NCBI GenBank assembly: GCA_022848825.1
Contig: JAJISH010000397.1
Span: forward strand, 1 to 18,998
Direction of reading: 5' to 3'
Length of the DNA: 18,998 bases
Source of the DNA: Thermoplasmatota archaeon
GTDB taxonomy: Archaea; Thermoplasmatota; Thermoplasmata; RBG-16-68-12; JAGMCJ01
The notes under the pieces were generated by a model. It saw only the letters and a list, made by a program, of their open reading frames with translations. It did no database searches and was not told the origin of the DNA. Below are positions 15,353 to 18,998 of the stretch, piece by piece (position 1 is the stretch's first letter; each line of letters begins with the position of its first letter). The translations under genes and the position numbers were made by a program.

Positions 15353-16531
15353 TCACTCGACCCGTGAGAGAAGAGCCAGGCCTCCTGCGGCCATCACGAT
15401 TCCGTAGAGAAAGGGGTACGCTGGGCTGAAGATCCACAGGAAACCTGCGACAAGGCTGGCGGGCAGCTTGGCGATGCCCGTGAAGGTATGATACGTGCCC
15501 ATCGATGTTGCCCTCAGGTTCTTCGGTGACATGTCCGCCACGTACGCTCTCTGCACCCCGTCGAGCGCGGCCATGCACAGTCCGAAGGTCAGGAAGAGCA
15601 CGGCCAGGTGAGAGATGTCCCTGGCGAACACGAACCCGGCGAAGGTTACTATGAAGACCCCGTAGCCAAAGGCGATCATCGGTTTCTTCCCGATTCTGTC
15701 AGAGAGAGCGCCCGCAGGGAAGGCGAGCAACGCGTAGGACACGTTGAACAGGAGGTAGAGCGCAATCACCGAATCCACCCTGCCAACGAGTTCCGTGCTT
15801 CGATAGAGGAGGAAGAGAACAGAGAAGTTGCCTATCTCGAACGCCGTGGCGGCAAGAACGAAGAGCTTGAGATTTCGGGGGATCAAGGAGAGGCTTGCCT
15901 TGAAGGACTCTGGTGGGGCCCTAGCGACCGGCTTCTCCCTCAAGCGGAAGACGAGCAGGAACGCGATCACGGCGGGAACCGTCGCTATGAGGAAGATCGT
16001 GCGTATGTTCCCGCCAGTTTCACCGCCCAGGAGCGGCAGGAGAAGCAAGACCATCGCCGGTCCGAGGACGGCACCAGCGGTGTCCATCGCTCGGTGAAGG
16101 CCGAAGGCTTTGCCCGTGGTCTCCGGTGTCGTGGACTCGGCGATTATGGCATCTCTCGGAGGAGTTCTGATCCCCTTCCCGACCCTTTCGAGAAACCTCC
16201 AGGCCGTGAAGTCGATCCAAGATACAGAGAAGAAGAAGAGCAGCTTGGAGAAGGAGGACACCCCATATCCCGCGGCGACCAGGTCCTTCCTTCTCCTCAT
16301 CCTGTCGGACCAGAAGCCAGAGGCCACCTTGAGCAAAGACGCAGTGCTCTCCGCTATCCCCTCGATCAGCCCGAGAATAAGCGGGCTACCAGCAAGAACG
16401 ACGATGACGAAAGTGGGGATGAGCGGGAGCATCATCTCGCTGCTCGTATCCGTTAGAAAGCTCACGAAGGCCAGGATGACTATGTTCGCTGTGAGCCCGG
16501 AGGTTAGACGGGAGAGGAACTTCCCCTTCAT
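15353..16531 (-). CDS. Major facilitator superfamily transporter
   Basis: A 392-residue membrane protein with about twelve hydrophobic segments. MFS motif A is seen in both halves: GFWSDRMRRRK (72-82) after helix 2 and GALSDRIGKKP in the second half. A conserved patch ERVGKGIRTPPRDA (115-128) is shared with a clade of prokaryotic MFS proteins of mostly unknown substrate, and TDTSSEMM at the start of the chain is also characteristic. It acts in the cytoplasmic membrane as a secondary exporter or importer. ATG at 16531 is supported by a box A upstream on the minus strand. Substrate cannot be told; no metabolic genes flank it on the same strand. Confidence 0.92.
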   Translation of the reverse strand: MKGKFLSRLTSGLTANIVILAFVSFLTDTSSEMMLPLIPTFVIVVLAGSPLILGLIEGIAESTASLLKVASGFWSDRMRRRKDLVAAGYGVSSFSKLLFFFSVSWIDFTAWRFLERVGKGIRTPPRDAIIAESTTPETTGKAFGLHRAMDTAGAVLGPAMVLLLLPLLGGETGGNIRTIFLIATVPAVIAFLLVFRLREKPVARAPPESFKASLSLIPRNLKLFVLAATAFEIGNFSVLFLLYRSTELVGRVDSVIALYLLFNVSYALLAFPAGALSDRIGKKPMIAFGYGVFIVTFAGFVFARDISHLAVLFLTFGLCMAALDGVQRAYVADMSPKNLRATSMGTYHTFTGIAKLPASLVAGFLWIFSPAYPFLYGIVMAAGGLALLSRVE

Positions 16532-16558
16532 AGGTGCTCAGAAGGGAATCATCGCACC

Positions 16559-16568
16559 GTATAAAGCA
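16559..16568 (-). promoter_or_regulatory. Predicted TATA/box A for the MFS gene
   Basis: On the minus strand CTTTATAC lies about 32 bases before ATG 16531, predicting a leader of only a few bases. It shares an 81-base intergenic region with the promoter of the divergent NAD(P)HX repair gene. Confidence 0.6.
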
Positions 16569-16581
16569 GGTTCTCCCGAAA

Positions 16582-16591
16582 GTTATGTAAT
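16582..16591 (+). promoter_or_regulatory. Predicted box A for the NAD(P)HX repair operon
   Basis: TTATGTAA (16583-16590) is centred about 26 bases before ATG 16613, a fit for leaderless transcription. AGG at 16606-16608 would be a weak ribosome binding site if the mRNA starts further up. Confidence 0.45.
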
Positions 16592-16612
16592 GCCAATGGG
16601 ATATTAGGATGG

Positions 16613-18052
16613 ATGATTCCTTTCGAGGAGGTCAAGGTTCTTGACATAAATGCGGAACATCTTGGGGTTCCGACATCCCGGCTGATGGAGAACGCGGGCA
16701 AGGGGATTGCGGACACGCTTCAAGAGGATTTCCAGATTGAAGGAAAGAAGGTCGTTTTCATCTGCGGTACGGGAAACAATGGCGGGGATGCGTTTGTCGC
16801 TGCCAGGATGATCGACCGCAAATGCACTACGACTGTCGTACTGGCAAAGCCACCCGAAGAAGTCCGGAGCGAGCTGTCCAAGAAGAACCTGTCCAAGTAC
16901 AATGGCGATGTGGTTGTGGGCGCCGACCCGGCAGCTTCCGAGATCGAGTCCGCGGATGTCATCGTGGACGCGCTCCTCGGGATCGGCGTGAGAGGGGAGA
17001 TCAGGGAACCGCTCAGAACCTTCATCGATGTCATCAACAGCTCAGGCAAACCGGTTCTCTCGGTGGACGTGCCAAGCGGTCTGGGCTCGGACACTGCCGT
17101 AAGGCCGACGATGACCGTGACGTTCCATGACACCAAGATCGGTATGAACGAGAAGAACTCGGGCAAGATAGTGAAGGTCGATATCGGCATCCCAGAGGAT
17201 GCGGACCGGTTCACTGGGCCCGGCGAACTGGTCTACTACCCGCACCCCGCGGACGATTCCCATAAGGGCCAGAACGGTGTATTGCTTGTCGTCTGCGGCG
17301 GGCCGTTCACCGGTGCTCCCGCGCTCGTCGGACTTGCCGCGCTCCGCGCGGGTTGCGACCTCGTCCGAATCGCGGTTCCTGAGAAGGCTTGGCAGGTGGT
17401 TGCGTCGTTCTCCCCTGCCCTCGTAGTGCGATCCCTGGAAGGGGACTTCCTCAACCCGGGGAATATCGACGACCTCTTGGAGATGGTCCGAGATGTTGAC
17501 GCTGCGGTCATAGGACCAGGACTTGGACTGGAAGATGAGACTTTGAAGGCCGTCAGGGAGTTCGTTTCGAAGCTCGACATCCCGTTCGTCGTTGACGCGG
17601 ACGGCATCACCGCTGTGGCCGAGGACCTGAGCACGATCAAGGGGAAGAAGTGCATTGTCACCCCGCACTCAGCAGAGCTCGAGAGGCTCTGCGGGAAGGA
17701 GCCTCCCAGAGACATGGATGAGAGAGCCCGATTCATCGATTCCTTCTCGAGGGAGAACGGGTTCACGGTGCTTTTCAAGGGGGCCGTGGACATAATCACC
17801 GGAGAGGGGCGATTGAAGCTGAACAAGACCGGAAACGTGGCGATGACCGTCGGCGGGACGGGAGACGTCCTCGCAGGGATATGCGGTTCCCTTCTGGCCA
17901 GGAATGTGGCGCCGTTCAACGCTGCGAGGATGGGTGCGTTCTTGAGCGGCTCCGCCGGGGATCTGGCCTTCGAGAAGCTGAGCTACGGACTCACTCCCGA
18001 GGACGTTGTGTCGGAGATACCCGAGGTTCTCAAGACCTTCCTGAAGACGTAG
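16613..18052 (+). CDS. nnr: Bifunctional NAD(P)H-hydrate epimerase / ADP-dependent NAD(P)H-hydrate dehydratase
   Basis: A metabolite-repair enzyme that restores damaged NADHX/NADPHX. The N-terminal YjeF_N-type epimerase domain (about 1-215) has SRLMENAGKGIAD, GTGNNGGDAFVAAR (52-65) and SVDVPSGLGSD (150-160), and interconverts the R and S hydrates. The C-terminal ribokinase-like dehydratase domain (about 220-479) has GPGLGLE (301-307), TPHSAELERL (350-359) and NKTGN...GGTGDVLAG (414-422) with catalytic Asp418. Fusion of the two is usual in prokaryotes, and 479 residues is typical. ATG 16613 lies at box A distance; an out-of-frame ATG at 16609 overlaps it. The metallophosphoesterase gene follows after seven bases. 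Confidence 0.95.
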   Translation: MIPFEEVKVLDINAEHLGVPTSRLMENAGKGIADTLQEDFQIEGKKVVFICGTGNNGGDAFVAARMIDRKCTTTVVLAKPPEEVRSELSKKNLSKYNGDVVVGADPAASEIESADVIVDALLGIGVRGEIREPLRTFIDVINSSGKPVLSVDVPSGLGSDTAVRPTMTVTFHDTKIGMNEKNSGKIVKVDIGIPEDADRFTGPGELVYYPHPADDSHKGQNGVLLVVCGGPFTGAPALVGLAALRAGCDLVRIAVPEKAWQVVASFSPALVVRSLEGDFLNPGNIDDLLEMVRDVDAAVIGPGLGLEDETLKAVREFVSKLDIPFVVDADGITAVAEDLSTIKGKKCIVTPHSAELERLCGKEPPRDMDERARFIDSFSRENGFTVLFKGAVDIITGEGRLKLNKTGNVAMTVGGTGDVLAGICGSLLARNVAPFNAARMGAFLSGSAGDLAFEKLSYGLTPEDVVSEIPEVLKTFLKT

Positions 18053-18059
18053 GTGGTCA

Positions 18060-18812
18060 TTGTTGAGGCTTCAACCCGTTCCCGATGAAGCTGCACTGCT
18101 CTTCGACAGGACGATAGTCGTTGCAGACCTTCACATCGGCATCGAGTTCGGCTTCAGAGAGTCCGGGTTCGTGATCCCAAGCCAGACGAATCGGATGCTG
18201 GAGAGGCTGATCGATATTGCCGACCGCCACAAGGCGGAGAGGGCCGTCATAGTGGGCGACGTCAAGCACAAGATCAAGAGCGTCAGCCCGCAGGAAAGAG
18301 CGGAGATCCCTCCCTTCTTCGAGAGAGTTCTGGAAGTAGTCCCGGAAGTTCATCTTGTCCCCGGCAACCACGATGCCAACATCCTCAGCATCCTGCCGGA
18401 GAAGGTGAAGGCGCACGACCCGAGGGGCATCAAACTGGATGATGTCGGCTTCACCCACGGATACGCCTGGCCGAGCCAGGAAGCCATGGACTCCGAGGTC
18501 TTATGCATGGGTCACGTCCATCCCTCCGTTCTGTTCGTGGACAGGCTCGGACTCAGGATGACGAAGCGATGCTGGCTGAGAGCCGAGTTCATAGGCGGGG
18601 GAAAGAGGTACGATGCGAATCCGAAGGAGCTGATCGTGATTCCCAGCTTCAACGATTTCTGCGGTGGATTCCCTGTCAATGGTCCGAGGTCAAGACCGAT
18701 GGGAACGATTCTGAGGTCCGACCTCACCGACCTGGAGAACTCCAGAGTATACCTGTTGAATGGAGTCGACCTGGGCAGGTTGAAGGATCTGACAATCTCA
18801 CAGAAACTATGA
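18060..18812 (+). CDS. ICC-like metallophosphoesterase (COG1407 type)
   Basis: A calcineurin-fold phosphoesterase of 250 residues with all binuclear metal motifs: Asp23 and His25 (ADLHIG), Asp67 (VGDVKH), Asn103-His104 (PGNHD), His133 (THGYAWP) and His152/His154 (GHVHP). The motif set and length fit the COG1407 ICC-like group, some of which are DNA-repair-associated phosphodiesterases; the substrate here is unknown, and a nucleic-acid end or cyclic nucleotide are both possible. Two consecutive TTG codons (18060 and 18063) can start it; the second is better spaced from GGTGG at 18052-18056. It is cotranscribed with the NAD(P)HX repair gene. No ligase or helicase gene is adjacent within the window. 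Confidence 0.88.
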   Translation: MLRLQPVPDEAALLFDRTIVVADLHIGIEFGFRESGFVIPSQTNRMLERLIDIADRHKAERAVIVGDVKHKIKSVSPQERAEIPPFFERVLEVVPEVHLVPGNHDANILSILPEKVKAHDPRGIKLDDVGFTHGYAWPSQEAMDSEVLCMGHVHPSVLFVDRLGLRMTKRCWLRAEFIGGGKRYDANPKELIVIPSFNDFCGGFPVNGPRSRPMGTILRSDLTDLENSRVYLLNGVDLGRLKDLTISQKL

Positions 18813-18848
18813 CAAGAGAAGGAGGAGGCTCGAGTCGCGTCGGGTGAA

Positions 18849-18921
18849 TGGGCCCGGGCGGATTCGAACCGCCGATATTCACCTTGTAAGGGTGACGTCA
18901 TAACCGCTAGACCACAGGCCC
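18849..18921 (-). tRNA. tRNA-Val(UAC)
   Basis: Read on the minus strand, a complete 73-base cloverleaf is seen: acceptor GGGCCTG pairing with CGGGCCC (one T-G pair), D stem GTC/GAC around TAGCGGTTAT, anticodon stem TCACC/GGTGA with loop CTTACAA, a short variable loop, and T arm GGCGG-TTCGAAT-CCGCC. The anticodon TAC reads valine codon GUA, and the discriminator base is A. CCA is not encoded, as is common in archaea, so it is added by the nucleotidyltransferase. There is no intron. Confidence 0.97.
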
Positions 18922-18946
18922 TTGGAGCATTGGATATTCGGAGAGT

Positions 18947-18957
18947 AGATAAGCTTT
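18947..18957 (-). promoter_or_regulatory. Predicted box A for tRNA-Val
   Basis: On the minus strand AAAGCTTATC is centred about 30 bases before the first base of the mature tRNA, as expected for archaeal tRNA promoters with a few bases of 5' leader for RNase P. The bases from here to the window end hold nothing else I can recognise. Confidence 0.45.
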
Positions 18958-18998
18958 CCTCAGTCACCCTTCGGGTCGGGATTCTGATTCCTCTGGTT

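Noticed and set aside
15345-15360. Terminator between the convergent MTH1187-family and MFS genes
   Set aside because: The stops are two bases apart, and no poly-T run or hairpin is visible at the junction.
15608-16456. A 282-codon plus-strand frame opposite the MFS gene
   Set aside because: Glu/Arg-rich low-complexity translation, antisense to a well supported transporter, and no promoter or ribosome binding site.
1-18998. CRISPR array, transposase, integrase or attachment-site repeats
   Set aside because: No regularly spaced repeats, inverted-repeat-bounded elements or mobile-element proteins were seen; the tRNA-Val 3' end is not repeated within the window as far as I could tell by eye.

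Overview
The window looks archaeal and chromosomal. Evidence: a Nop5 box C/D RNP protein, an aIF5A with a hypusine site, an archaemetzincin, an intein-free RtcB, a tRNA-Val gene without an encoded CCA, and TATA/box A elements placed 22-28 nt upstream of start codons, so several mRNAs would be leaderless or nearly so. The sequence is GC-rich, with GTG and TTG starts and short GGAGG/GGTG ribosome binding sites inside operons. A euryarchaeal, possibly Thermoplasmata-related, lineage is my guess; no marker here settles it. I see no insertion sequence, integrase, CRISPR array, rRNA or phage gene.

Layout. 1-666: 3' part of an MscS-type channel gene running in from outside the window. 787-1449: isochorismatase-fold cysteine hydrolase. 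1544-3012: operon of two tandem paralogous coiled-coil miniproteins followed by mtnA. 3058-4621: zinc-ribbon protein plus nop5. 4809-7688: large membrane-anchored solute-binding protein with C-terminal Ig-like region and no transporter genes beside it. 7770-9028: aIF5A overlapping an agmatinase-family gene. 9019-9624 (minus): coiled-coil protein of unknown function. 9780-13023: three-gene ABC-2 export operon (ATPase and two paralogous permeases). 13076-15350: rtcB, archaemetzincin, and an MTH1187-family protein. 15353-16531 (minus): MFS transporter, divergent from 16613-18812, which encodes NAD(P)HX epimerase/dehydratase and an ICC-like metallophosphoesterase. 18849-18921 (minus): tRNA-Val(UAC).

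Most of the content is housekeeping: RNA processing (Nop5, RtcB, tRNA), translation elongation (aIF5A), metabolite salvage and repair (MtnA, NAD(P)HX repair), and envelope transport. The most unusual region is the ABC-2 operon. Its second permease carries a predicted extracytoplasmic beta-sandwich domain of about 160 residues with five N-glycosylation sequons between its first two membrane helices. Comparison with its neighbouring paralogue also indicates that it starts at a CTG codon, which standard gene callers would miss. Also notable are the tandem coiled-coil miniproteins and the orphan solute-binding protein anchored at its C-terminus.
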